A DNA stretch of 64,000 nucleotides from Casuarius casuarius (taxonomy: Eukaryota; Chordata; Aves; Casuariiformes; Casuariidae). The stretch covers positions 727,267 to 791,266 of the forward strand of contig PTFA01000055.1 in NCBI GenBank assembly GCA_003342895.1, written 5' to 3'. Below, in pieces: positions 25,777 to 37,460 of this stretch (position 1 is the stretch's first letter; each line of letters opens with the position of its first letter). Both the position numbers and the translations under genes were made by a program. Under the pieces are notes generated by a model. It ran no database searches. It worked only from the letters and a program-made list of their open reading frames with translations, and was not told where the DNA came from.

Positions 25777-27854
25777 TAAAATGCATGAGTGAACTGTGTG
25801 TCAAGTACCTGATTTCCCCAAAAGCTTGCCTGTCTGTCTTTATAAACTGAGACAGGGTACCGTTGAGGGTTTTCAAAGATTTACTTTTTCTTAATAATAT
25901 AGGGTAGTATCGAACTGCAGACAAACAACATGTGCTTTATTTGTTAAATCAATTAGTAATTTTTCTTCCTTGTGTTTGTGTTTTGCAAACACTCTCCCCT
26001 TAGGAAGGTAATATTAGGGATTCTAGAAAAGTCAGACAGGTTAGAATACTATTGAGATCAAGGTATGTAAAGCTACATAAGAAACGTGCATTTTTACTCA
26101 AGACAGCACCATGTACAATATTATATGAATAATGATGAACCAGGACAAATACAAAAGATCAAGATAGAACATTTTGACAAAAACAACCAAAGGCCTAAAA
26201 CATCTGAAGTATATTCAGTTTAGTGAGTTGTTTTTATACTTATACAGCCTTAAAGGATTGCAGAAAAGCAATTTTTTTGGAGATAAGGAAATAAAGAAAG
26301 GAACAGATACACTAACTGTAATAAATTCTTATAGTGCCATTAATTTCTTCCAGATATGACAATTTACATTGGAGGGGTTGGTTCTGAGAGATGCTGAGCT
26401 CTAGCATTTCCTGTTGGTTTCCCTTGGGAGCTCTGAGTATTCAGCTCCTTTTAAGATCAGGATGCTCATAATGGCTCAATTCTATGGGAGGAAGTAATAA
26501 AATCCATCATTGCATGGATGCAATAATACAGATAAGACGCATCTTACTATATCCATTCTGCAAAGGAAGAATGCACACAATAAATAGACAGGTCTAAAAA
26601 TCAGGTCTGTAGATGTTTCATTATTGATAACTGAAGCTGTAGCTCAAAATAGCCTTTTATTTTTAATGGATGAAAAATTAAAAAAGGGTATTACAAGTAG
26701 TATAGTAAAAAAGACTGTCAAACAACAATATACACAAGCATGCAGAATAAATTTTTTTTTAAGTAGATAAAAGCAAACATTGTTGGGGTGGGGATTACAG
26801 TAAAGAAAAGTTCATTAGCAAATAATGTTGTAAAAGGTAAGTCAAAGACCACTAAAATAGTGAACTGAGCAACACGCATAAAAAATATGCATTTGCAAGG
26901 ATAACGTCTATTGAAGATTCACTTTCATGCAAACTCAACTGCATCGCTTTCCAAACATCAAATATTATTAAGAAAGGTGGGGACTTTCAAAGGAGCATAT
27001 TCAGCATCAGTGAGTTTCATGTGCCTTTAAAGCTTTGTAAAAACTCAAGGCCTCTAAGTCACTAGGCATTTAACAGGGAAGAAAACAGAGTCAGTCAACA
27101 AAATTTGTCAAAGGAAGGATGAGTTCCTCAGTGATTCAATCCTGTGTTTCACGTACAGCAAGGGACAGCTGTAAGAAAGGACTCAAGCACTTGAGTCCTG
27201 CATACAGTCCCGAAAATCTCAGCCGTTACTCAATCCTGCAAGCCTAAATTCTGTTGCTGCTCTGAAGTTCTGCTTCTGCTTCCGGCAGCACTTGAGTTTT
27301 GACAGGACTGAGCAGCTCAACACCTTTGCCATGACCTAAAATTGATCAGGAGTAAAGATGTAGGTGCTCTTCCACTGGAATTGCCTGAAGGGCTCCACCT
27401 GCCAGTGTTCTGCAAATGCACCTTGCATATACCCCCAGGGTTTCTACAGCAGGCAGGCATGACCACAGATTGCTTTTAAAGCATAATGATAAAGAGTGTC
27501 CTCATTTTACATAGTAACATTTGTACATAGTGTTTGAAGCATGTAGGAGATAATATCTGAGCAGGATTTACCTATATCTTCCATTTGATAAAACTGAAAT
27601 TCAACCACCAAATAACAGCTGTTCTGGCTGGAAGGTCATTCCCCACCTGTCTTGTATTTCAATCATGATGTACAACTCTTCAAGACTTATCAGGCCAGTG
27701 TGTGGACTCCAGTGAGTGTTACACTTTGGAGTGGAGGGTTTTGGTATGGGAAGAGGAAGACCTTGCCTCTGATCCCTGCCCTCAGGCTCCCTTGTGTATT
27801 TTAAGTGACATAGCCACTGAGAAAAAACAACCACCCCCCAAAACCAAAAATGGC

Positions 27855-27935
27855 AGCGGGACCACAAGTTAGTCCCCAGAGATCTCCGTGTTTACGTGAA
27901 TGCCATAACCACTAGGCAATGGAAGCCTGCTTAGT
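27855..27935 (-). repeat. Candidate tRNA-derived SINE fragment
   Basis: On the minus strand CCTAGTGGTTATGGCATTCA matches the A-box region of a tRNA-like SINE head (theme AGTGGTTAGAGCATTC). A B box is expected about 35-45 bases further on but is only weakly visible, so the copy is old. Old tRNA-derived SINEs of this type occur across amniotes. The adjacent minus-strand open stretch 27601-27867 may be its body or unrelated DNA. Confidence 0.4.
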
Positions 27936-27945
27936 CATACACTCA

Positions 27946-29025
27946 CTTCCTCTCCCAAAAGTTTTTTCCCCAGCTTAAATTGGAAAGGTAAGTGTAGAAG
28001 CAAAAAGTCTTAATTTCAGGGGGAAAAAAAAAAGATTTTATTCAGTCTCACTGTAAATAGTTATGAAGACATGTCACTAATTGTGCTCATTGTTCTTTCT
28101 GTTCTGCATAAAATATAGAAGAAATGTGTTTTGAAAAAAATCTCTGGGCAGAAAGAGATAAAAGTATTAGGATGTCTGCATGTCACAGTCAATTAGAAAG
28201 GTACCTTCTTATCATTACTGCTCATCATAACTGAAGGAAATGGGGCCTCCCAATTGGCAGAAATTAGTTAAACAAGCTTAGACTAGATTCAAGTGCCATA
28301 TGTTCCCTGCTCTAGAGAAGCAAAATATAAACTCTGTATTAATAATGAGAGACAGCGTAAGTACAAGGTTCAGCACACTTCTGCTTTTGACTGAAAAGAT
28401 TCAGCTCTAAATCTGAAAAAGGCTATTTTGTCCCTAGTATCTTCTGGACACCTGTCTTTGTAACTTTTCCTCTGCATAGGTTATGTTTTCATCTTTACAC
28501 TATCACCAAATGGAGCAAAATAAATGAAGTATGTTTCCAAAAAAATGATAGTGTAGGAGTTTTCAGTTGCTAAGGAAGCACCATAACACGTAGGTTCGAG
28601 GTGGTACAGTATAGTATTTCAAAACCTCAAAGTTTTGAGGCTTACTACCTCATAGACATGTCTTTGGGGGCTGACCAATCTCCAGCACACCAATAGGTGG
28701 GGATAGGTCTGGAATCAAATGATAATCTTTCAATATACAGTAGAAGCAGAGAAGTTACAAACTTAAGGGAAAAGAATAATTGTAGTATATTGTGATGAGA
28801 AACTGATGAGAAACCAAACAAGCAAAATTCCAAACATGCAAGTAGGCATTAGGAGGGTTAATCCAAAATCCAACTTCTGAATGAGGTAGAAAATGTAGAT
28901 ATGCCTGGTTCTCATTGGCATCTGCCCAAAGGAGTCTGAGGTCAATAAACAAAATGTCAAAAGCATTTCAGGGAAGACTTCTTGACCAGTCAAACAGGGA
29001 AAAAGCAGTCTTATGTAACTGTGAC
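27946..29025. other. Non-coding DNA, no gene seen
   Basis: AT-rich unique sequence. A 7-base-arm hairpin, CCTCAAA and TTTGAGG, lies at 28625-28640. Minus-strand open frames at 28645-28993 are short and not recognisable. Confidence 0.5.
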
Positions 29026-29029
29026 AAGC

Positions 29030-29620
29030 AGGACTCCATGTGAGAATAACTTAACTTAACTTTATGTATAATATAACCTTAAGTATGTGCTTAAATGAAT
29101 GTTTGTATGAGTTTCCTGCTCTCTCTCTAACCACCTACAGGACGAAACATAGTAATACCACAGGTATCTGTTCGCTCTGCCTGAGGTCCAAGCCAACAAG
29201 CCTTGAGGCCCCTTGATCTAAAATCCATGTTAGCGTATGCCAGGCAATTGGATGGACTAACATTTTGGGGCTGAGTATTGCGCTAATGCAGTCAGACAGC
29301 CTTAGATGTGTGCTGCATCTCCCAAGGCCAGGAGGCAAGGCAAAGGCCAACAGGCTGGTGCACAGGGCACTGCTTCGAATACGCTGCGCCCACTTTGCAC
29401 ACCTCTGTATCCAGCCTCCCTTGGTGAGCCCTGTGCATCCCCCATGACACCTTGGGAGGAAACGTCCTCCTTCAGGGAGCAGCAGAGCTGACCAGCCCCG
29501 TGGTGCTCAATGCTCAAAGGATGCAGGAACCATCTAGTGCATCAGGCACTATTCTAGGAGACACATCATTGGAGTAATGATACGTCACTGATGCGTCAAA
29601 CTTAAGATTCCCATTTCCTA
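29030..29620. other. G+C-richer block of unknown origin
   Basis: Base composition rises here, above all at 29150-29510, with frames open on both strands and no recognisable domain. An old-repeat word, TTAAGTATGTGCTTAAAT, lies at 29080-29097 and occurs again at 40025-40042. Near its end are two CRE/AP-1-like words, TACGTCA and TGCGTCA (29580-29600), beside ATCATT and AATGAT arms. It may be a decayed LTR-like or other repeat; I see no clear LTR ends, primer binding site or target duplication. Confidence 0.3.
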
Positions 29621-29791
29621 CAGACCTAACACCTAAGCAATAAAATAAAAGTTATGAAGTAGTACCACAACCAGCATCACATGCCATGCTTTAAAAGAAT
29701 GGTTCCATAGATATCTTTTGTAAATAATCCCAGCTGGTCAGTATATAGTAGGCATACTCTGAAATTGCTTACTGTGCTGGGTTCACTGAAG

Positions 29792-29817
29792 AAAAAAAAA
29801 AAAAAGAGAGAGAGAGA
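29792..29817. repeat. A-run followed by (GA)n
   Basis: Fourteen A followed by six GA units. Possible poly(A) remnant of a retrocopy, but no source sequence is recognisable upstream. Confidence 0.8.
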
Positions 29818-30940
29818 AATGACTAATTTCTGTTTCATGGTGCAGCATAAACTGGAGGCAAGTGCTAACCTGCTGAGATGTGGGGTCATAACATTCAGGG
29901 ACCTCTCCAATCAAAACAAATGTACCTCATGTTCTGTTTCCTCTAGGGCTAGGAAACATGTAGGCAGAGTTTGGGTTGCAATTTTGATCCCTGTGTTTTG
30001 GGTTTGGTAGATAATTGTTTGTTTGATTTGGAAAACAATATTCCACTTTTGGCTCTAAAAATATCTCCTCTTTAAATACAGGACATATTTTGGAAAGTTA
30101 TTTTCTCTCTAAAAGCCAAATGAAAGTTTAAGAGGGACAATTTCAGAATCTATGCAGTTATTCAAATATTTAAACATACAATAAAATCTGGAGCTACAGT
30201 GAGTACATAAGGAACAGCAAATGATTCAGGTGCTTTGACTCACTTTTTTACTAATGACAGAATAAGGAGAAAGACCATTGTCATACTAATTTTGGAAAAG
30301 GAGGTATTTCTTTGTAAATAAGAAGCAAAATGGTGTTAAAAAAAACAAATAAATATTCTTGAAAGAAATATTCATTAAAAAAATTATTCCTTTGGGATTT
30401 TGTATGCTATGCTGGGCAAAAATTTACAACTGTGTCTAAAATAGTATTACCGCAAGGCTGCCTTGTTTCACGTCCCCCTTTGTAGAGGCAGAATACACTG
30501 ATGAAACATTCTTCCAATAGGATTTCATGTTAAGTATCTAAGTACACTTGTAAAAAGAAGACTATAATGGAAAAACAGCTGCTCTATTAAAAACAAACAA
30601 ACAATCCCCATTGCGCTTGCTTCCAGATGTTATCTTAATTGAATTATTTCATTATGTACAAAAATAGCGTGTTTCTCCACCCAACTCCATGCAATAAAGT
30701 TACCCATTGCCTCCTCAGTCCCATCCTTAAACAGCTACACAACTGAAAGCTCTGAAACAAAAACGTTGCCACTTTGCAGATTGAAAATCTCAAATAAAAA
30801 ACTTGAGAAAAAGTATATCTGAAAAGTGTATGGACTAACATTTTTGTTTTCTGCAGACCACTTCTATATAGGTTTTAAGTGCAGCTGGCTGTATAGTTCA
30901 TAATATTAGGAAGTGTCTGACAAGTTTTGCTTTTTTTTCC
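29818..30940. other. Non-coding DNA, no gene seen
   Basis: AT-rich, with scattered A-runs. The plus-strand open frame at 29765-30010 and minus-strand frame at 30644-30841 show no domain. Confidence 0.5.
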
Positions 30941-30942
30941 TG

Positions 30943-31212
30943 TTAGCACATTGCAATTAATTCATAGGCAATTTTCTTGGAAATCTTGTTCATAATTATA
31001 TTCCAAATAATGTTTGAACAATTATTGGTCTGACTTGATTCATAAATGGCTTTTTGCTGGTCCTCAACATTTGACTGTGGATGTGACTCAATATTTTGAG
31101 CTGCCTCCTCACTTGGAGTGAATCTGAATGGTTCACAAATTCCAGCACAGTGGAGATTAGGGAAATTATTTGAAGAACTGATCAAAGTTTCCCCTTGCAA
31201 TATAAAGGTCCT
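30943..31212 (-). other. Exon-like open frame, product unknown
   Basis: On the minus strand a frame of about 89 codons is open between stops. The peptide is polar, with a Glu/Gln/Ser/Asn-rich middle and the C-terminal end IAYELIAMC, and does not look like low-complexity translation. It has no ATG at its beginning. A TTCAG acceptor-like word lies upstream near 31240. I do not recognise the family; chance or a pseudo-exon are equally possible. Confidence 0.15.
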
Positions 31213-32937
31213 TCAGTGAGGTCTTATAAGAATTGCTGAAGAACTACTCTTTTTTTTTTTTTTTTGGATGAAAAAAATCACATACCTTTTTGCCAAAAAA
31301 CTGAGCTCTCAATGGAAGTTCAATTTCAGAAAATTTCAATCCTCTCTACCTAACATATTGGCTCTTACTTGGAATATGGACTTTATACTGGCCATTTGCA
31401 AGAAGTTAAACGTCAGTAACTCAGACTTAGCTTATTATTAGTTGTACAGCATATTCAAACAGTGCATTAAGCAGTTGTACACTGGTTTGTTTTAGAATTT
31501 TTGATCTTGTCTTAGCTGTTAGGAATTGTCTTTAGCAGTTCCTGTTACTAAGCATCCATACAGAATTTAAGGCTTTTAAAAAAAAAAAAAAGTTTAAAGC
31601 TATAATAATCCATAAATGATCTATTGGGGAACTAAATGAGAAAACAAAAGACTGCATTTCATCTAATAAATTACTTTCTATCAATAATTTTCCCATCTCC
31701 AGTTATCGTGTTCTTTGAGGAGAGAAGAAGGGCTGAAGACTATCACACTTGAAAACATAATTCAATCTTAAAAGATTTTTTTTTCCCCTCCCAGATCGGG
31801 CAGATATGCAGAAAAGAGAAGACTGTTTAAACCTTTCTAGAAGTTGTAGAATACTCCTTGATTATCACATGGCAAGCCCTAATAGGCATACAGAGCCATT
31901 CACATGTTCCCCATCCATCTGCTTATGGGGGAAGAATAGCATTCATTAAGCCTTTGATTAATTCTCCACTAGTGTCCAGAGCCATAACGTCCTTAAATGA
32001 TGGACAAATGGGAAATAGACCTTATTCCTTCTCCAGTGCAGCTATGTAAGTGCTAGAGACAATTTAACTCTTAATTAGCATGTTATGCAAGCGTCACAGA
32101 CCTTTTGGTCACACATTCAGACTTCCTTACAAGGATCATAAGAAAGTGTCTACTAAATGGGAATGTATGTTTTTAATGTGGACACTTCCTGAGTGACTGA
32201 TGATGTCTTTTAAAAGCAGTGTAGGCGGTCAAAGAATCAAGGTGCCCTATATTATTGAAAATTTTACTGTGATCATCAATACATAGGATTGAAGACTCCC
32301 AGTTCAGACAGCTCTCACTACAAGAGGAATTATTAAACTAATCAGGATCTAAGACTTATTTTCTTCCTGGATGAAATTCAGCTCATACGAATGAAGAGTC
32401 ATTCCAGTCAGTTATCCTTTCACAGGGTGAAAGGGAACATAATTTACTCATACTGTGGTGAAAAAACAAAGATCATCCCAAATCTACAAATAAGGAAAAA
32501 ACATTTTTTTCTCCTGGGCTCACTAAAGAAAATTATATTTTTCTGAAACAGCTCTAAAAAAAGTGAAGAAGAGAGAAGAATTTAAACCTACTACACAGAA
32601 ATTCTGTAGAGGATCCTCCACAGCTCTTCATATTTAGGTTAAACTCATTTTTTCTTGGAAAGGGTGTAAATCCTAATTCTGAGGCCACTCCTAAAGAGAA
32701 AGAGTGACAGAGGAGAGTCCTGGAGACCTGGACATAAGGTCTGAAGAGACTAGACCACCAGGAAATATGTATGAATGCTGGAAAATTTGTGAGCCAAAAT
32801 TTCTACCTATTTTCGTAAGATCAACCTATACAAAGTGATATGGAGAAGTTATATCCTATGAAAATATAGACACTTATTTTGTCAAACACTTTTGAAAACT
32901 GATGCCTGGAAACAGATACAATTTTTAGCAGGGATAT

Positions 32938-32980
32938 ACAAGCAAGCAAGCAAAAAAAAAAAAAGAAAGAAAAAAGAAAA
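32938..32980. repeat. (CAAG)n and A-rich tract
   Basis: Three to four CAAG units run into a long A-rich tract with G interruptions. Confidence 0.75.
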
Positions 32981-33349
32981 CCAACAACAATTTCCCTGGT
33001 TACTATTCTGAGCCAGTAAGAGAGCATATTTTAGACTGTCACATCTAGAACAGAGTAAACCACATTTATCTGAACATACTTCCAGTTATATCAATGGCCT
33101 GCTACTCTTGTAAAATTGAATTTCTCCATTATACATGCTAAAATAAATTATTGGTATTTGCAGACACATTAGTTAGAATGTGTTTGGAAATAAACTGTAA
33201 CATCACACAATTAAATCCTGCATCAAATCAGGTGAGGGAAAAGATAGTTGCTTGTGTTTTTCTTCTCACAGAAGTTTCTTGTGTGTTTTTCTAAGGCAGT
33301 TGCCATCTGAGCCAGTGTCTTTTTGAAAATACATAATTGCACATTGTCG

Positions 33350-33387
33350 AATATATATTTTAATATATATTAATATATATTTTAATA
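33350..33387. repeat. AT-only tandem and palindromic block
   Basis: The word ATATATATTTTAAT occurs twice about 23 bases apart, and the middle TTAATATATATTAA is self-complementary. It is low-complexity DNA that could extrude as a cruciform. Confidence 0.75.
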
Positions 33388-34767
33388 AGCAATTGTTGCA
33401 CAGGAAATAGCAGAAAGTAGCGCCCAAGAATTAAACTCTCACTCTTTACTGCAAGTGAGAAATCTTGAAAAAATAAAATTTATGTTTTAAAAATGTTTAA
33501 TTCATTTTGTGAAATATACAGGCCATATATCACAGTACCTTAGAGACCTTAAACAGAACACACAGAATATAAAGACTTTATTCCAATACTTTACTCTATT
33601 GTATGAGTTCGTCCCCCCACCCAAAAGATAGATGATGATATGTCAGACTCTACATTGAAGTTCATGATCTTTTTCTCATTAAAATCAGTTCATGATTTTT
33701 TATTAAGGACTATATTAAAATTAGCAGTAGATTTTCATCTAAAAGAGGGGGTAAGCACTCAAAATTCTTACAAATTAAACTATTATTCTAATTTACTGGA
33801 CATAATTGAATGGTACTTGTATATTTCTGAAATGCGAGTGTATACACTTAATATTACAGAACATGCAGAGCACTGAAACATAATGAAAGGTGCTCCAAGA
33901 GTTTTGGGTTTTAAGAGTATCGAAAGAACTAGGAAAAAATAAATAAATCATAAAGTCAGCATGCGTTTTTTTCCATCTAGCGTTCAAATGGTAGCCCCCT
34001 TTATTGCTTTTAATTCATCTCATAAAAGATCACCAATCAGGAAATGATTACTATAAAAATATCGATAATCAGTTAATTTCAGATTCATGTGACTTCCTTT
34101 CAGAAAGCAGTCCATATACATGAATGGGTTTTGCTTATATTAAAATCCATAACAGGTGCCTGTTCCAATCTTTAGATTATATTGCATAGCTGCCTGAAAG
34201 AATGGTTTGGGACTGGTGAAAAGTTCTTTCAGAAAAGTGTTATAAAAGTCAGTTATAAAGACATTTTTTAACTATGCAGCTATTTATTGAGTTCATTTAT
34301 TATGTTTTTGGTAGGAGTATAATCATTTCCAAGAGTTAAAAATGCCATTGTAAAATCTTTTTTGGATACTCTTGTCCAAAATAATAATAAAGTCCTTTTA
34401 TGGACTTTTTTTTGTTTTTTCACTTGTTAACAGGCATTTCCTCACCTGAATAAACAATGATTTCTTGACTAGCATCTCCTTTGCTCACTGTCACTTAGGA
34501 ATGAGCAGTGATACTAGCACATAGCAGAACATTCAAGTGATAGGTTTTCAGACCTCAGAAAAAGCTTGCAAGATAGGAGTGTTGCAATGATGAATATAGG
34601 CTAGGACCTGGAGAAGATGGGCAAGGGAAAACAGGGATGGGGTTGCACTCCAAGAAAACAGCTTAAAAGCTCAGAGCTCTGCTATGGAATGGGTGATTCA
34701 ATGGGATCAGTACAGAGAGCTAGCGGGGTGGGCACCTGCTGCAGACTGATCACGAGGAGGAAATGGA

Positions 34768-35012
34768 CTGAGAGGGTCAATACTGTTTAACATCTTCATT
34801 AGCAGCTTGGCTGATTGGAAAGAAGATGCCCTCAGCAAGTCTGTGAATGGCACCAAACTGAGGAGAGTATTTGATACCCAGGACAGCAGGACTGCTACTC
34901 AGAGGGATCTCAACAAGCTCGAGACGGAGCAACACGAAAAATTCTCCTTAACCATGCCTCCAACAGAGTGGTTAAACACTAGACCATGCTGCCCAGAGGG
35001 GTTTGGGATCAG
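34768..35012 (+). repeat. CR1 LINE fragment, internally deleted
   Basis: Read in the plus frame, LFNIFISSL then ALSKSVNGTKLRRV matches the CR1 reverse transcriptase segment LFNIFINDL...TLSKFADDTKLGGV as I know it. The catalytic FADD box is changed to SVNG, so the copy is dead. After about 34945 the sequence jumps to the later CR1 region, GGTTAAACACTAG...CATGCTGCCCAGAGG near 34970-35000, which implies a deletion. The open frame 34807-35148 is derived from it and is not a host gene. The element may extend upstream towards 34600, but the match is unclear there. CR1 is the main LINE of birds and other reptiles. Confidence 0.8.
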
Positions 35013-36660
35013 AAAAAAAAAGTTCAAAATAAAACCCACACAAAGCAAAATATTTGAAAGCATACATTTCCGGGCAAACAATCCTGATATTTCTTCTCAA
35101 AGCACTCTCTTTAGAGGTTATGTTTTAAAAATATATAGCAAAGGGTGACCACATACAGACTATCAATTCTAGATCTTTTTTCTTTCTCTTTTTTTTTTTT
35201 TTTTGAGAGAGGGAGAGTGAACAGGGAGGTCTGTTCAAGTCACTTGGATATGTCTGAAGTCCTCAGGGTACTCAGGCTACATATCTGTTACTGCAGTATC
35301 TTGTCATGTACACTATTTAAGTATAATGGATTGTCACAAGGAGACAGAAGGCTGAAATGTGATTTTTCTCCCCCAAATTCTATTTTTAGGTACTGTTATG
35401 GCCTCCATCTCCATATTATTTGAGTATTTTCATTTCAAGCCAAAATCTATAGAGTTTTCTGAACTGAAAAAGAGCAAAATGAAATTCCCATATTGTTTGC
35501 ACCTATACACACAGGAGACCCTATGAACAGGTTTTGAAATTCTTTGCTTTACTTGAATTTTTGGTTCTCGTATCTGGTGGCTTCTATTTTTTTCCTAATC
35601 TTTCCTTTCTCTTTACCCCGTAAATGCTGAAAATAACTGTGAAAAGCATACATGATTAAGTAAAACTGATTAGTTGGTAGGATTGGGGTGATATCACATT
35701 TGTGAAGACATGTAAGGCACAAAATTCATATCCAGAAAATGCAAAATTTAGGTACACATCTTTTTTCATATGACGGCTTTGTCAAAACAAAAAAATTACA
35801 TAAAACTTGCAGATCCATGTTTTATTTTTCTCCCTACAAAATAGTGCATAATTGAGACCCCTTTTTTCAGGCTCCATTACCCACAAAGTTTGTAAATTTG
35901 AGGTCCAAATATCTGCTAAACTAAAGGACAATGTTTGGAAAGAAACATTAATAGCACCGACATTTATTGTATTGATTATCTGGGAGAGCAGTAGGCAAGT
36001 CTGACTTTTCATCTACCAGCAGCATTCAGTCAGGAAATACAATGTCACAGGCTGGCATTGAGGTGTCTTTCACAGAAATTGTGTCCTCTTTGGGCACTAT
36101 TCTTCCTTTCCACATTTTAGATAAATTGCATATTTACCAGAGCTTCTGGGAAAAAAGAAAGTATCTGGAGAATTTCAGTTTCAAATGACAGAAGCTAAGA
36201 AAAATACCATCAAAAGATATTAACTTTGGTTTGTAAATCCAAATAACTTTGCTTTCTGTATCACACCATTCTCTCCAAGCATGAGTGGAAGCGACACACT
36301 ACAGAATGATCAACTTCCTCATTCTTCCATTGCATTTCATGTGTTTTAATAATGCTTTCCTGTTTTCAATTTTGCTTTGGAAAAACTAAGCAGAAGAAAG
36401 ACACCATTCTAATAAAATACACTAAATGCATATACCCATGTGTTTTAGATGCTCTTTAGTAGTCATAAACTGTCTTCAAAGGTTGATAGCAGGCCAAACA
36501 AACAAAATATTGTTATAAGATAATTAAGATGTCCAATAATGGCAATATATCTGTGAACATCTTTGTTCTGCTTCTCTAGGCTAATAGTTAAGTTTGTCTC
36601 ATTTCTTTGCTTGTACTGTTGGCAACATAAATTTGTTGTATTTTTTTAATGATCATTAAA
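35013..36660. other. Non-coding DNA, no gene seen
   Basis: AT-rich, with a long pyrimidine tract followed by a GAGAGAGGGAGAG purine run at 35175-35218. Open frames are short. Confidence 0.55.
35175..35218. repeat. Pyrimidine tract abutting purine tract
   Basis: About 30 bases of T/C are followed at once by a GA-rich run. This strand switch is unusual but is explained by two simple repeats side by side. Confidence 0.75.
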
Positions 36661-36699
36661 AATATTATCTATTATAACAGATATTTTTAGGCTGTCTTC

Positions 36700-36840
36700 A
36701 TTATTTGACAGTTTTGACAGACATTATTGATTTGGCCGGCAACTGTAGCTAACCAGAAGGGGACAATGTGACAGTTTTATGTAACAAAAGGCACAGTGTC
36801 ATGTCAACTGAACTAAATGTTGTACAAAGTGACAGCAGGA
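36700..36840. promoter_or_regulatory. Cluster of four TGACAG (TALE-type) sites
   Basis: TGACAG occurs at 36706-36711, 36715-36720, 36769-36774 and 36830-36835, all on the plus strand, with a related CTGTCT at about 36693. TGACAG is the core site of MEIS, PREP and TGIF homeodomain proteins. The spacing (first two 9 bases apart) and complex surrounding sequence fit an enhancer. I know of no gene to link it to here. Binding and conservation are untested. Confidence 0.35.
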
Positions 36841-37149
36841 CAAAAACGCCTTTCAGACTTAATTTTCTGCTTCATTTTTTCTACCATCAATACATAAGGC
36901 AGTGCAGTAGGTGACACAAATTAGCAGGATAGAGCAAAAGGTCTATCCTGGCTTCTGTTGCTATACTTGACTTCTTTCCACTAAGGTAACCAGCAATTAT
37001 TTTTAAGGTGAAGGAAAAAGAAGAGCAGCTTATAGTAATCAACCTACCCCTATAGGAGAAAATATATCCCTTAACAGGGTTCTTTATACATTTTTCCTAG
37101 GTGGCTTTCTGGAAAAGATGAAAGAAAAAAGTCCCCCATCTGCTAGGTC

Positions 37150-37460
37150 ATGCCTACAAGACACATTCTGTCAAGTCTTAAAAGCAACAACAGCTTTGCC
37201 TGTGGGATACCTATAATTATTATGTGGAGCGGCCTTGCGCCTGCTGTAGCTCATTGTTCTGCTAACACAACCCGAATGAGAACAGTGGCTCCAGGCTGTG
37301 AGTTGATAAAGTGCAACTTTTCGATTTTGCTCTTCTACGGCTCTAGCATTGTGCCGAGTCCATGAGTGACATCTTCGGCCTTCCTTTGGGCTGAGCAGAT
37401 TGAATCTGTCATGCTGAGTTAAACAATGACTAGAGGACACAACCTTAGCAGGGCTTGTCA
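37150..37460. promoter_or_regulatory. CpG-bearing candidate conserved element
   Basis: This complex stretch has at least seven CpGs in about 300 bases, while its surroundings have almost none. It contains SOX-like ATTGTT (37252) and AACAAT-like words. A minus-strand frame (37171-37461) and a plus-strand frame (37150-37365) are both open but contain no domain. Retained CpGs in AT-rich DNA often mark selected or unmethylated elements; this is inference. Confidence 0.3.

Larger units (their letters stand above)
25063..27600. other. Non-coding DNA, no gene seen
   Basis: AT-rich sequence with a T-rich tract containing one unresolved base (25463) and a composite CA/TA microsatellite (25726-25776). 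The stretch 27180-27300 has words such as CTCAATCCTGCAAG that recall an old amniote repeat, too weak for a call. Confidence 0.55.
31213..34560. other. AT-rich non-coding DNA, no gene seen
   Basis: Contains runs of 16 T (31250-31265) and 14 A (31578-31591), a (CAAG)n/A-rich tract (32938-32980) and an AT-palindromic block (33350-33387). No gene is visible. Confidence 0.55.

Noticed and set aside
28590..28605. GGTTCGAGG word as a tRNA B box
   Set aside because: No matching A box, acceptor stem or anticodon arm is visible around it.
29030..29620. Solo LTR of an endogenous retrovirus
   Set aside because: No convincing TG...CA ends, target duplication, primer binding site or polypurine tract could be found by eye.
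29792..29817. Poly(A) tail of a processed pseudogene
   Set aside because: No upstream gene-like sequence or target duplication seen; it continues as a simple GA repeat.
34807..35148. 113-codon open frame as a host gene
   Set aside because: It is the decayed CR1 reverse transcriptase reading frame plus flanking sequence.
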